Shown: in pieces, positions 52,316-61,003 of the stretch
How positions within the stretch are numbered: position 1 is the first letter of the stretch
Layout of the letters: the number at the start of each line of letters is the position of its first letter
DNA from: Rhizobium sp. Leaf306
GTDB lineage: Bacteria; Pseudomonadota; Alphaproteobacteria; Rhizobiales; Rhizobiaceae
Length of the DNA: 64,000 bases
NCBI RefSeq assembly: GCF_001423425.1
Contig: NZ_LMNX01000007.1
Span: forward strand, 1-64,000
Direction of reading: 5' to 3'
Notes under the pieces: generated by a model
Told to the model about the DNA's origin: nothing
Seen by the model: only the letters and a program-made list of their open reading frames with translations
The model's database searches: none
Program-made: the position numbers and the translations under genes

Positions 52316-52475
52316 TCGCGGACATGAGCGTAGTAGTGGTGCGGGAGGAACATTCTCAGTTAGCACTCGACTCCGAGACACTATAACTAGCTGGGCGCAC
52401 TAGTGGAATGGCGCCTCAATTGCGGTTTTAGGCTCTGAAAATACTGAAGATATCGCGAAGAATGGGGTCACATTC

Positions 52476-52661
52476 GTCCCTGAGGTTCACGTTTTTTGCG
52501 CGGCAGGTCGGACACGCGACCAAAACACCAAGCTGATGAAGAAAATTACAGACGCGGTGGTTGAGGAATTCGGAGCTGCGCCGGGCTCGGTCACGGTGCA
52601 GATTATCGAGGCGACTCTCGCTGACAAGATAAAGGGTGCAATTCCATTCAACGAGCGGTGA
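52476..52661 (+). pseudogene. 4-oxalocrotonate-tautomerase-like small enzyme without a start codon
   Basis: The frame reads PEVHVFCAAGRTRDQNTKLMKKITDAVVE and EFGAAPGSVTVQIIEATLADKIKGAIPFNER, a full-length 60-residue tautomerase with the catalytic N-terminal Pro in place. The codon before Pro is GTC, and no ATG, GTG or TTG precedes it in frame back to a TAG near 52400. A GGGG block lies eight bases upstream where a ribosome-binding site would be. The start codon appears to have been lost; otherwise the gene is intact, so the loss may be recent. Confidence 0.65.
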
Positions 52662-53097
52662 GGCGGACCTCATATTGCAGGACCATGTGCGTTGATGTGA
52701 CGGGTAGTCAGGCAGATCACGTTTCCACTGTTCGGGATCTCTTAGACGCAGGAGACCTATTAAGTCGCCGGAACCCGAACCTCCGGATATTGCCACTAGT
52801 CTAAGGTACAAATCTTTGCCGTGTTCTGACTGCACCTGGAAACATGCCGAAGAGCGTGACTGACCGTATCCATGGCGATGGATCATTCATACCCGCTATC
52901 GTAAATGGTCGGTGGGAGGCTGTAGTTCGCCTGCGCGGCACAGCATTCAAAATCCGACGCAGGTCGGCTGCCACGCACATGATCGGTAACGGGCAATCTT
53001 TTTTGTTTGCGTTTGATATATCAGATTTCAAATTTCAGTTGAAACGACATTATCTAGCTGCTAGATCGAGCCTCACCGTGGGAGGAAAGCTGGACGG
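52662..53097. other. Intergenic region upstream of the sugar-acid operon
   Basis: No gene is recognised in the left part. The right part (52995-53060) is A/T-rich and holds the palindrome at 53014-53023 and an inverted repeat at 53033-53044, so it is the likely promoter of the GntR-led operon. Confidence 0.5.
53014..53023. promoter_or_regulatory. Candidate GntR operator palindrome
   Basis: TGATATATCA is a perfect ten-base palindrome 75 bp ahead of the GntR start. TTTCAGTTGAAA at 53033-53044 is a second, imperfect one. FCD-type GntR proteins bind short palindromes in their own promoters. Confidence 0.4.
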
Positions 53098-53796
53098 ATG
53101 GAACGCGACGATGTGCTTTTGCCGGTTGAGCCGGTCTTTCTGAAAAGTCTGCGCAGCCATGTCTATGGACTGGTCCGCGATGCGATCCTGTCGGGCAAGC
53201 TCAAGAGCGGGGAGAAGCTCAACGAGCGGCAGCTGGCTGGCAGTCTCGGCATAAGCACGACGCCGCTCAAAGAGGCGTTCAGAATTCTGGAGGCCGAAGG
53301 GCTTGTGAGGTCAGAACCGCGTCGCGGGATCTATGTGACGTTCGATCCGGCCCAGGCGGAAGAGATGATGCTGGCCCGCGCTGCGATCGAAAGCATGATC
53401 GCGCGGCAGGCGGCAAAGCGTGTCTCCGAGGAACAGATCCTGCGTATGCGCGCACTCCTCATCGAAATGCGCACAGGCCTCGAAACGGTGGATGTCCTGG
53501 AACTGATCAATCTCAATGAGCGGTTCCACAACGTCATTCACGAGGCCTCGGGCTGCGCCTATCTGCGTCGCCTGCAGGGCGGGCAGAGCATCTACAATCA
53601 CACGGCGCGCCTTAGCGTGCTCTCGGAAGAACGCGAGCGGTTCCTCGCCGTCGAAGAACACGAAGCCATTGCCGACGCCATCGCTGAGCGCAAGCCGGAC
53701 CTCGCCGAGCAGCGAATGCGCGATCATGTCATCCGATCGGGTGAGAAGCATCTCATCCGCGTGTCTCAATCCGAAGATCAGAAAGATCGGGCATGA
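53098..53796 (+). CDS. GntR-family regulator, FadR/FCD subfamily
   Basis: A 232-residue regulator. The winged helix is at residues 15-80 (LRSHVYGLVRDAILSGKLKSGEKLNERQLAGSLGISTTPLKEAFRILEAEGLV). The all-helical FCD ligand domain is at 95-220, with metal-binding histidines in NERFHNVIHEASG and EEHEAIADAI. GGGAGG lies upstream of the ATG. Its stop overlaps the lyase start (ATGA). It probably senses a sugar acid or its keto product and controls the operon it leads. Confidence 0.92.
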   Translation: MERDDVLLPVEPVFLKSLRSHVYGLVRDAILSGKLKSGEKLNERQLAGSLGISTTPLKEAFRILEAEGLVRSEPRRGIYVTFDPAQAEEMMLARAAIESMIARQAAKRVSEEQILRMRALLIEMRTGLETVDVLELINLNERFHNVIHEASGCAYLRRLQGGQSIYNHTARLSVLSEERERFLAVEEHEAIADAIAERKPDLAEQRMRDHVIRSGEKHLIRVSQSEDQKDRA

Positions 53797-54701
53797 ATAT
53801 TCGTGACTATAGACGGGCTCTTGGGGGAATCTCCGGCGTCCACGTAACAGCCTATGACGATTTCGGCGCCATCGAACCCCATATGACCGGCAGGATCATT
53901 CGCCGCATCGCCGACGCCGGCATCCACAATATCGTCACTGGTGGCAATACCGGCGAATTCTACAGCCTTCAGCCTGATGAAGTGCTGCGCCTGCAGGCCA
54001 TCTGCGTCACAGCGGCAGACGGCAAGGCTGCCGTTACAGCGGCGGCCGGACGCTCGATCGGCGAAGCCATCGCCACCGCCCGGTCGGCAAAGCGCGAAGG
54101 CGCGCAGGGCGTGATGGTCCATCATCCTCTCGACCCGTTCGCGGCGCCGAAGACCCAGGCCGACTATTTTATCGCCATTGCCGAAGCGTCGGAGCTGCCG
54201 CTCGTTGCTTATGTGCGCTCCAATGCCATGGCCGTCCACGATCTCGCCCGGATCGCCACGCATCCGAACATCGCTGGCGTCAAATTCGCATCGACCGACA
54301 TGATGCTGTTTTCCGAATGCGTCCGCGCGACGGAGGGAACGGATGCGGTTTGGATCTGCGGTCTGGCGGAAGGCTGGGCGGCTCCCTTCTACGCGCTTGG
54401 CGCCAAGGGCTTTACCTCCGGTCTGGTCAATGTCGACCCAGTGCGGTCGATGGCGATCTGGATGGCGCTGGAGGCCGGAGACTACGGCAAGGTACGGATG
54501 CTGGTCGCTCCGATCGCCGGTTTCGAAGCGCTGCGGGCCAAGTTCAACAACGGTGCCAATGTCACGGTCGTCAAGGAGGCGCTGACGTTGCGTGGAGACA
54601 GCGTCGGGCCTGTTCGACTGCCGGGTTTGACCAAGCTCGATGCTGACGATCGCAAAGCTCTCGAAACAATTCTCGAAGGCTGGGAGGCCATGCCCGCATA
54701 A
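53793..54701 (+). CDS. Dihydrodipicolinate-synthase-family lyase/aldolase
   Basis: A 302-residue DapA-family class-I aldolase: GGNTGEFYSLQPDEVLRLQ near residue 50, YVRSNAM with the catalytic Tyr near 142, and the Schiff-base Lys in AGVKFASTD near 170. The family covers N-acetylneuraminate lyase, KDG aldolase, 5-keto-4-deoxyglucarate dehydratase and others. In this operon it probably handles a 2-keto-3-deoxy sugar acid made by the dehydratase at 58924. Confidence 0.88.
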   Translation: MNIRDYRRALGGISGVHVTAYDDFGAIEPHMTGRIIRRIADAGIHNIVTGGNTGEFYSLQPDEVLRLQAICVTAADGKAAVTAAAGRSIGEAIATARSAKREGAQGVMVHHPLDPFAAPKTQADYFIAIAEASELPLVAYVRSNAMAVHDLARIATHPNIAGVKFASTDMMLFSECVRATEGTDAVWICGLAEGWAAPFYALGAKGFTSGLVNVDPVRSMAIWMALEAGDYGKVRMLVAPIAGFEALRAKFNNGANVTVVKEALTLRGDSVGPVRLPGLTKLDADDRKALETILEGWEAMPA

Positions 54702-54776
54702 GCGGGACGGGGAGGACTACGATGCCGGCACGCCTGCGCCGATACGCTAAGTCAGGTCTGGTGAGGAGGAATGAAT

Positions 54777-55967
54777 ATGTATTCGAAATTTTCACGCCGC
54801 GGTTTCTTAGGCGTTGCCGCAGCCAGCACTGCTGCCATGACGCTCTCGTCCATTCGCGCCATGGCCGCCGGCCTGCCGCTGCCCACGTCGCCCGTCACGC
54901 TTAATATCGTTGATGCGGCCGGCAATCTGGCGCTGACGCAGGGGGCGTTCGACGCTTATGCGGCGGCAAAACCCAACCTTGTGTCGCGCATGACGTTCAC
55001 CAAGGCGACCTCGCCGGAACTGCCCGGCAAGATCAAGGCCCAACAGGCTGCCAAGCGCCTCGATATTGACGTCGTGCTGATAGGGCCGGACGCGCTTTCG
55101 GCGGGCCTTGCACAGGACATGTGGGTCGATATTGCGTCCATAAAGGACAGCGGCCTGCCGGATCTGAAGGCTATCTACCAGGAACCGGCCTATCGCATGC
55201 AGGGGCTGTCCAAGGGCCGCGGCGTCACCATCACCTACTACCCGTCTGGTCCGCTGCTCGGCTATATGCCGGCCAAGGTCAAGACCGTGCCGAAGACAGC
55301 CGAACAGCTGCTCGACTGGACGAGACAGAACCCCAACAAGTTCATCTATGCGCGGCCGGCCAATTCCGGCCCGGGCCGCACCTTCCTGATGGGCCTGCCT
55401 TATCTTCTGAAGGACAGCAATCCCAAGGATCCGGTCAAGGGCTGGGACAAGACCTGGGCCTTCCTCAAGGAACTGCACAAGAACATCGAATACTACCCCG
55501 CCGGCACGGGCGCGCTGATGAAGGAATTCGGCGAAGGCACCCGCGACATGACGGTGACCACGACCGGCTGGGACATCAATCCGCGCGTTCTCGGCGTGGT
55601 GCCGAAAGAGGCAGCCATCGGCACGCTCGAAGGGTTCCACTGGGTCTGCGACGCGCATTACATCAGCGTGCCCAAGGGCATTTCGGACGAAAAGCTGGCC
55701 GTCATTCTCGACATGATCACCTTCATGCTGCAGCCGGCGCAGCAGGCCATCACCTATGACAAGGGCTATTTCTATCCGGGTCCGGCCGTCAAAGATGTTC
55801 CGCTCTCGATGGCGCCCAAGGCTAGCCAGGATGCCATCGCCGAGTTCGGCCGTCCGGAATACGACGACTGGATCAAGAACAATCCGGTCGAGCTGCCGCT
55901 CGAGCCGGAAGCGCTGGTCGTTGCCTTCCGCCGCTGGGACGAAGACGTCGCAGCGGTCGCCAAGTAA
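54777..55967 (+). CDS. ABC transporter substrate-binding protein with Tat signal
   Basis: A 396-residue binding protein. The twin-arginine signal SRRGFLGVAAASTAAMTLSS is at residues 6-25 and the mature protein starts near residue 36. ATG 54777 is chosen because GAGGAGG lies seven bases upstream; an ATG two codons earlier is too close. The fold is of the family-1 extracellular type. It heads the transporter part of the operon. Confidence 0.88.
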   Translation: MYSKFSRRGFLGVAAASTAAMTLSSIRAMAAGLPLPTSPVTLNIVDAAGNLALTQGAFDAYAAAKPNLVSRMTFTKATSPELPGKIKAQQAAKRLDIDVVLIGPDALSAGLAQDMWVDIASIKDSGLPDLKAIYQEPAYRMQGLSKGRGVTITYYPSGPLLGYMPAKVKTVPKTAEQLLDWTRQNPNKFIYARPANSGPGRTFLMGLPYLLKDSNPKDPVKGWDKTWAFLKELHKNIEYYPAGTGALMKEFGEGTRDMTVTTTGWDINPRVLGVVPKEAAIGTLEGFHWVCDAHYISVPKGISDEKLAVILDMITFMLQPAQQAITYDKGYFYPGPAVKDVPLSMAPKASQDAIAEFGRPEYDDWIKNNPVELPLEPEALVVAFRRWDEDVAAVAK

Positions 55968-56037
55968 CGAGACACATATCCGGATACACATGGCCTCCGC
56001 TCCGCGGGGCCATGTTCTCCCATGACGAGGCCGATCG

Positions 56038-57105
56038 ATGCAGCTTGCTTCCATGCCCTTCAATGAAATCCGCCTCGACCGGATGAGCCGCTCATTCGGA
56101 GCGCTGAATGCCTTGCGCGACATCAGCCTGTCGATAAAGAAGGGTGAGTTCATCGCACTTCTTGGCCCGTCCGGCTGTGGCAAATCCACCGCTCTCAATT
56201 GCATTGCCGGCCTCCTGTCGACGACGGGCGGCGGGATCTATATCGACGACAAGCGCATCGACCAGTTCAAGCCGGAAGACCGCGGCTTCGGCATGGTGTT
56301 CCAGAACTACGCCCTGTTTCCGCACATGAGCGTGCGAAAGAATATCGGCTTCGGCCTGAAAATGCGTTCAAGGCCCAAGGCCGAGATCGACACAAAGGTC
56401 GATGAGGCACTGGCGCTGGTGCGCCTTCAAGGTCAGGCGGAAAAACTGCCCGGCCAGCTGTCCGGCGGGCAGCAGCAGCGCGTCGCGATCGCCCGTGCCA
56501 TCGTCATCGAGCCGCCGCTGGTGCTGATGGACGAGCCGCTGTCCAACCTCGACGCCAAGCTGCGGCTGGAGATGCGCGCCGAAATCCGCCGCATCCACAA
56601 CCAGATGAAGGCGACGACCATCTACGTCACCCATGACCAGGACGAGGCGCTGTCGCTGGCCGACCGGATCGTGGTGCTGCGCAACGGGGCCATCCGCCAG
56701 GTCGGCACGCCGCATGAGCTTTACGAGCGCCCGGCGCATCTGGACGTCGCCGAATTCATGGGGTTCCGCAACCGCTTCTCCGGCAAAGTTGTCTCGCGTC
56801 AAGGCGAACGCGCCACGGTTTCTGCCGGCTCCTTCTCCGTCTCGGGCACGGTTGCCGAAGACCTGCAGCCCGGCGCGTCGGCGGTCCTTGCCGTTCGTCC
56901 CGACGACGTGACGCTGTCCGACGGGGCTCCCGGCGGCGTTCCCGTCACGGTCGAGGCGATCGAATACCGCGGCCGCGAATATGTCGGCATCGCCAGAACG
57001 CCGGACGGGGTGGAGATCATTTTCCACGCCGATCACGCGGCGGCACCCGGCAGCACCGTGTCGCTGTCGATCGATCCGGCCCGCGCACTCGTGTTTGCGG
57101 CCTGA
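56038..57105 (+). CDS. ABC transporter ATP-binding protein (PotA/UgpC-like)
   Basis: A 355-residue ATPase: LGPSGCGKSTALNCIAGL, LSGGQQQRVAIARAIV, VLMDEPLSNLDAKLRLEM, VTHDQDEALSLADR, and a TOBE domain from about 275. GAGG lies before the ATG. Confidence 0.92.
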   Translation: MQLASMPFNEIRLDRMSRSFGALNALRDISLSIKKGEFIALLGPSGCGKSTALNCIAGLLSTTGGGIYIDDKRIDQFKPEDRGFGMVFQNYALFPHMSVRKNIGFGLKMRSRPKAEIDTKVDEALALVRLQGQAEKLPGQLSGGQQQRVAIARAIVIEPPLVLMDEPLSNLDAKLRLEMRAEIRRIHNQMKATTIYVTHDQDEALSLADRIVVLRNGAIRQVGTPHELYERPAHLDVAEFMGFRNRFSGKVVSRQGERATVSAGSFSVSGTVAEDLQPGASAVLAVRPDDVTLSDGAPGGVPVTVEAIEYRGREYVGIARTPDGVEIIFHADHAAAPGSTVSLSIDPARALVFAA

Positions 57106-57116
57106 AGGAGATGGCC

Positions 57117-58016
57117 ATGACCTCCTCCACATCCCAGGAAACAACCTCATTTCGCCAAAAGCTTGCGTTGCGCGGCATAGACGGCGTTACGCTGCTCGTC
57201 CTGCCGTCCATGCTCTTCGTGCTGGCGATCTTCATCTACCCGTTCATTCACGGGTTGCTGCTGTCCTTCAAGCCGCTGCGCGAAGGCGGCATGTTTGCCA
57301 ACTACATCACATTCTTCTCCGATCCCTATCTCTACAACACGATCGCCGCGACCCTTCGCCTTGCCGTGCCCGTGACGCTTTTGAGCGTCCTAGTCGCGGT
57401 GCCGGTCGCGATGCGGGTGCGGCTGGTCCGGCGGCAGCGGCTGCTGACGACGCTGCTGGTGCTGCCGATCACGCTCGGGACGGTTCTGGTGGCGCAGGGC
57501 ATGCTCAACTACCTCGGTCCGCAAGGCTGGTTCAGCCGATCGCTGATGCTTCTGCACATCATCGGCTCGCCGCTGAAGCTCACCAACAATTATTGGGGCG
57601 TGTTTCTGTCGCTGATCATCACGGTGTTTCCGTTCACCTTCCTGCTGACGCTCTCCTACGTGACGGGCATCGACCCCGGGCTTGAAAAAGCGGCCGCCAC
57701 CCATGGCGCGTCCGCCTGGCAGCGGTTTCGCCATGTCATGCTGCCGCTGCTGGTGCCGGGGCTGGCGATCGCCTTCTGCCTCACCTTCGTGCAGGCCTTC
57801 GCGGTCTTTCCCTCTGCCGTGCTTTTGGGGGCGCCGTCAGGCCCCACCCGCGTCATCTCGATCGCCGCCGCCCAGGCAGCCTTCGAGCAGTATGATTTCA
57901 CCATGGCCTCAGCGATTGCCATGATCATGGGAGTCGTGCAGCTCTGCATCGTGCTGATCGTGCTCGTCGTCCGCAACCTCTTCTACCGTGGCGCCACCAG
58001 TGGCGGGAAAGGCTGA
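57117..58016 (+). CDS. ABC transporter permease (first)
   Basis: A 299-residue permease with about six membrane segments and EAA loop LEKAAATHGASAWQRFRHVMLPLLVPG near residue 185. ATG 57117 is preferred with AAGGAG six bases upstream; an ATG two codons earlier abuts that site. Eleven bases separate it from the ATPase stop. Confidence 0.9.
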   Translation: MTSSTSQETTSFRQKLALRGIDGVTLLVLPSMLFVLAIFIYPFIHGLLLSFKPLREGGMFANYITFFSDPYLYNTIAATLRLAVPVTLLSVLVAVPVAMRVRLVRRQRLLTTLLVLPITLGTVLVAQGMLNYLGPQGWFSRSLMLLHIIGSPLKLTNNYWGVFLSLIITVFPFTFLLTLSYVTGIDPGLEKAAATHGASAWQRFRHVMLPLLVPGLAIAFCLTFVQAFAVFPSAVLLGAPSGPTRVISIAAAQAAFEQYDFTMASAIAMIMGVVQLCIVLIVLVVRNLFYRGATSGGKG

Positions 58017-58020
58017 AGCC

Positions 58021-58866
58021 ATGATCCGCGATACCACCATCGGCGCCAAACTCTGGATCACCGCGGTCTGGGCCATCACGATCTTCTTCGTGCTCAACGT
58101 GCTTGCCATCATCGCGACCGTGATCGTCTCTTCGCTCGGCACCCGCTGGCTCGGCACCTGGCTGCCGAACGCCTTTACGCTCAACTGGTATGCGTCCGCA
58201 TGGCAGGAATTCCAGCTGGGACCCGTGCTGTTCGTGACCTTCCAGATCGCGTTCACGGTCGTGGCGCTCTCCGGCCTGCTCGGCGTCACGGCCGCCTATG
58301 CCATGGCGCGACGGGATTTCCCGGGCAAGAAACTGGTGATGTTTCTCTTTCTGCTGCCGCTGCTGGTGCCGCCGATCACCTTCGGCATTCCGCTTGCGAC
58401 CGTGCTCTACCAGTTCAACGTCGGCGGAACCTTCTGGGGCGTGGTGCTTGCCAATCTCGTGCCGACGGTGCCCTTCGTCATCCTGGTGATGATCCCCTTC
58501 ATTGAGCAGATCGATCCGAAGGTGGAGGCGGCCGCGCGGGTTTTTGGCGCCGGCACCTTCAAGCTTTTCGTGCATGTGCTGATGCCGATGCTGATCCCCG
58601 GCATTCTTGCCTCGCTGCTGCTGGTGCTGGTGCGCACCGTCGCCATGTTCGAGCTGACCTTCCTGACCGCCGGACCGACCAGCCAGACGCTCGTCGTCTC
58701 GCTCTATTACGCGGTGTTTGCCTCGGGCGTGCGGGCCGTCCAGTCGATCGATGCGATGGCCGTCATCTACATGGTGTCGACGTTGGTCTGGCTGCTGGTC
58801 GCGCTGCGCTTCGTCAATCCGACCCAGATCGTCGCCCGCGGCAACCAGTCGTCCAACGCCCACTGA
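58021..58866 (+). CDS. ABC transporter permease (second)
   Basis: A 281-residue permease: ITIFFVLNVLAIIATVIVSSLGTRW at the first segment and EAA loop VEAAARVFGAGTFKLFVHVLMPMLIPG near residue 180. It starts four bases after its partner. It completes the four-component importer 54777-58866. Confidence 0.9.
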   Translation: MIRDTTIGAKLWITAVWAITIFFVLNVLAIIATVIVSSLGTRWLGTWLPNAFTLNWYASAWQEFQLGPVLFVTFQIAFTVVALSGLLGVTAAYAMARRDFPGKKLVMFLFLLPLLVPPITFGIPLATVLYQFNVGGTFWGVVLANLVPTVPFVILVMIPFIEQIDPKVEAAARVFGAGTFKLFVHVLMPMLIPGILASLLLVLVRTVAMFELTFLTAGPTSQTLVVSLYYAVFASGVRAVQSIDAMAVIYMVSTLVWLLVALRFVNPTQIVARGNQSSNAH

Positions 58867-58923
58867 TGCCTCCCGGCCGGCGTTCAGCGCGCCGGTCCAT
58901 CCCGTGCTTATCCGGAAGATCCG

Positions 58924-60126
58924 ATGAAAATCACCGCGCTCGAGACGATCCAGCTTCCCAGCCTCAACAATATTATCTGGCTGCATGTGCACACCGATGA
59001 AGGCATCATCGGGCTTGGGGAAACCTTCCGAGGCACGAACGCCGTCGCGGCCTATATTCACTCGGAAGTGGCGCCGGCGCTGATCGGCCAGAACCCGCTG
59101 CATATCGACCGCATCTCCAAGCTGCTGACCGAGACCTATGTGGGCTTCCGCTCGTCGGGCGTCGAAATCCGCGCGGCGTCGGCGGTCGATATCGCGCTGT
59201 GGGACATTTTCGGAAAGGTCACCAACCAGCCGATCCACCAGCTGCTCGGCGGGCTCTCGCGCCCGGCGATCCGCACCTACAACACCTGCGCCGGCTATTC
59301 CTACAACAGCCGCGGTGCGCGCCGCTATATCGGAGATGCCGATGAAACGCAGGGGCCTTACGACGACCAGGTCGCATTCAGCAAGGATGCCGGCGCGCTG
59401 GCCGAAAGCCTGCTCTCCGAAGGCATTACGGCCATGAAGATCTGGCCGCTCGATCCGTTCGCGGTGGCCGGCGGCGGCAATTTCATCCACCGGGATGATC
59501 TGGAAAAGGGTCTGGAGCCGTTCCGCAAGATCCGCGATGCGGTGGGCGACCGGATGGAGGTCATGGTCGAGCTGCATTCGATGTGGGACCTGCCGTCGGC
59601 GCTGGCGATCGCCCGCGAGATCAAGCAGTTCCGGCCCTTCTGGATGGAAGATCCGATCAAGATGCAGGATACCGAAGCACTGACCGTCTATGCGCAGCGC
59701 TCCGGCCTGCCGGTCTGCGCCAGCGAGACGCTGGCGACCCGGGCGCAATTCGTCGAGCTGCTCCGCAAGAACGCGGTGGACTATGTGATGCTCGATATTT
59801 CCTGGTGCGGGGGCCTCAGCGAAGCCAAGAAGATCGCCTCCATGGCGGAAGCCTTCCAGCGGCCGATCGCGCCGCACGACTGCACGGGTCCCGTGGTGTT
59901 TGCGGCCTCGATCCACCTGTCGCTGAACGCGCCGAATGCCGTCTTCCAGGAATCGGTTCGTGCCTATTATTCCACCTGGTATCGAGATCTCGTCACCGTC
60001 ATGCCGCGGATCGAGAACGGCATGATCTACCCGTTCGAGGGGGCGGGGCTGGGGCTAGAGCTCGGCGACTACGTACTAGATAATCCCGACGTCCAGCGCC
60101 GCACCACGTCGGTTCGTGACTTCTGA
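58924..60126 (+). CDS. Enolase-superfamily (mandelate racemase/MLE) sugar-acid dehydratase
   Basis: A 400-residue enzyme of the mandelate-racemase group. The MKIWPLDPFA motif lies near residue 180. The metal ligands are in VMVELHSMWDLPSA, FWMEDPIKMQD and ASETLATRAQ (Glu near 264). The general base His is in APHDCTGPV near 320. Such enzymes dehydrate aldonic or aldaric acids to 2-keto-3-deoxy acids. The WP after the lysine and the PHDCTGP motif resemble the D-galactonate/gluconate-type dehydratases. It lies between the importer and the lactonase in the operon. Confidence 0.88.
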   Translation: MKITALETIQLPSLNNIIWLHVHTDEGIIGLGETFRGTNAVAAYIHSEVAPALIGQNPLHIDRISKLLTETYVGFRSSGVEIRAASAVDIALWDIFGKVTNQPIHQLLGGLSRPAIRTYNTCAGYSYNSRGARRYIGDADETQGPYDDQVAFSKDAGALAESLLSEGITAMKIWPLDPFAVAGGGNFIHRDDLEKGLEPFRKIRDAVGDRMEVMVELHSMWDLPSALAIAREIKQFRPFWMEDPIKMQDTEALTVYAQRSGLPVCASETLATRAQFVELLRKNAVDYVMLDISWCGGLSEAKKIASMAEAFQRPIAPHDCTGPVVFAASIHLSLNAPNAVFQESVRAYYSTWYRDLVTVMPRIENGMIYPFEGAGLGLELGDYVLDNPDVQRRTTSVRDF

Positions 60127-61001
60127 TGCTGGACTTCCAGCCCATCGGCGGGGTCAGCCTGGCACTCGGCGAGAGCCCGGTGTGGGACGACAGGCGAGAG
60201 CTGGTTTTTCTCTGCGACATCCCGACCGGCAGGCTGCTTGCGTTGCGGCTCGGCGAAGGGATCGTCCGGGAGTGGGTGCTCGGGGAGAATGTCTGCTCGA
60301 TCGGTTTGTGCGAAAGCGGCCGGCTGGTGGTGGCTCTCACCCGCGAGATCATCCTTTTTGATCCCGACAGCGGCCTGTCGGAGCCTCTGGCGCAGCTTGA
60401 AGGAGAACTCGAGACGAACCGGTTCAACGACGGCAAGGTCGGTCCCGACGGCGCGTTCTGGGTCGGCACCACAGACCAGCGGGCGCAGCGCGAGGCGATC
60501 TGTTCGCTCTACCGGATCGGCGCCGACGGCCGCATGCTTGCCAAGAAAACCGGCCTCATCATCTCCAATGGTCTTGCCTGGTCGCCGGATGGACGCATCA
60601 TGTACCATTCCGATTCCGGCGGCAGATGGATCGAGCGGCATGACTTCGACCCGGCGACGGGAGCGATGGGTGAAGAGCTGCGGATTGCGGAGCCAAGCGA
60701 GGTAGACGGACGGCCGGATGGCGCCGCCATCGATTGCGACGGCAATTACTGGAGTGCCGGTGTCTCCGCCGGTTGCCTTAACCACTATGCGCCGGATGGC
60801 GCGTTGATCGGTAAGCATCCGCTGCCAGTGCCTTCGCCGACCATGCCGTGCTTCTGCGGGCCGGACCTGAAGACGCTGCTCGTGACCTCGCACCGTTATC
60901 TTTCGGCCGAGGCGCTCGAGCGCCATCCGCTTGCCGGAAGCGTCCTCCTGGCGCAGTCGGCGGTAGCGGGCACGCCGATCCATCGCATGCGGGGGGTCTG
61001 A
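60126..61001 (+). CDS. SMP-30/gluconolactonase-family lactonase
   Basis: A 291-residue six-bladed propeller. Metal ligands are visible as GESPVWDDRRELVFLCDIPTGRLLAL (Glu near 18), RFNDGKVGPDGAFWVGT (Asn near 100), SNGLAWSPDGRIMYHSDS (Asn near 150) and SEVDGRPDGAAIDCDGNYW (Asp near 200). It opens sugar-acid lactones for the dehydratase. Its ATG overlaps the dehydratase stop by one base (TGATG). Confidence 0.9.
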   Translation: MLDFQPIGGVSLALGESPVWDDRRELVFLCDIPTGRLLALRLGEGIVREWVLGENVCSIGLCESGRLVVALTREIILFDPDSGLSEPLAQLEGELETNRFNDGKVGPDGAFWVGTTDQRAQREAICSLYRIGADGRMLAKKTGLIISNGLAWSPDGRIMYHSDSGGRWIERHDFDPATGAMGEELRIAEPSEVDGRPDGAAIDCDGNYWSAGVSAGCLNHYAPDGALIGKHPLPVPSPTMPCFCGPDLKTLLVTSHRYLSAEALERHPLAGSVLLAQSAVAGTPIHRMRGV

Positions 61002-61003
61002 AC

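Noticed and set aside
52428..52886. 152-codon minus-strand frame
   Set aside because: It is antisense to the tautomerase frame and has no recognisable motif.
54807..56204. 465-codon frame on the minus strand
   Set aside because: Antisense to the Tat-signal binding protein and the start of the ATPase; no domain.
57925..59916. 663-codon frame on the minus strand
   Set aside because: Rich in H, R, Q and D in the pattern of a mirrored GC-rich coding region; it crosses the second permease and the dehydratase, which carry clear family motifs.
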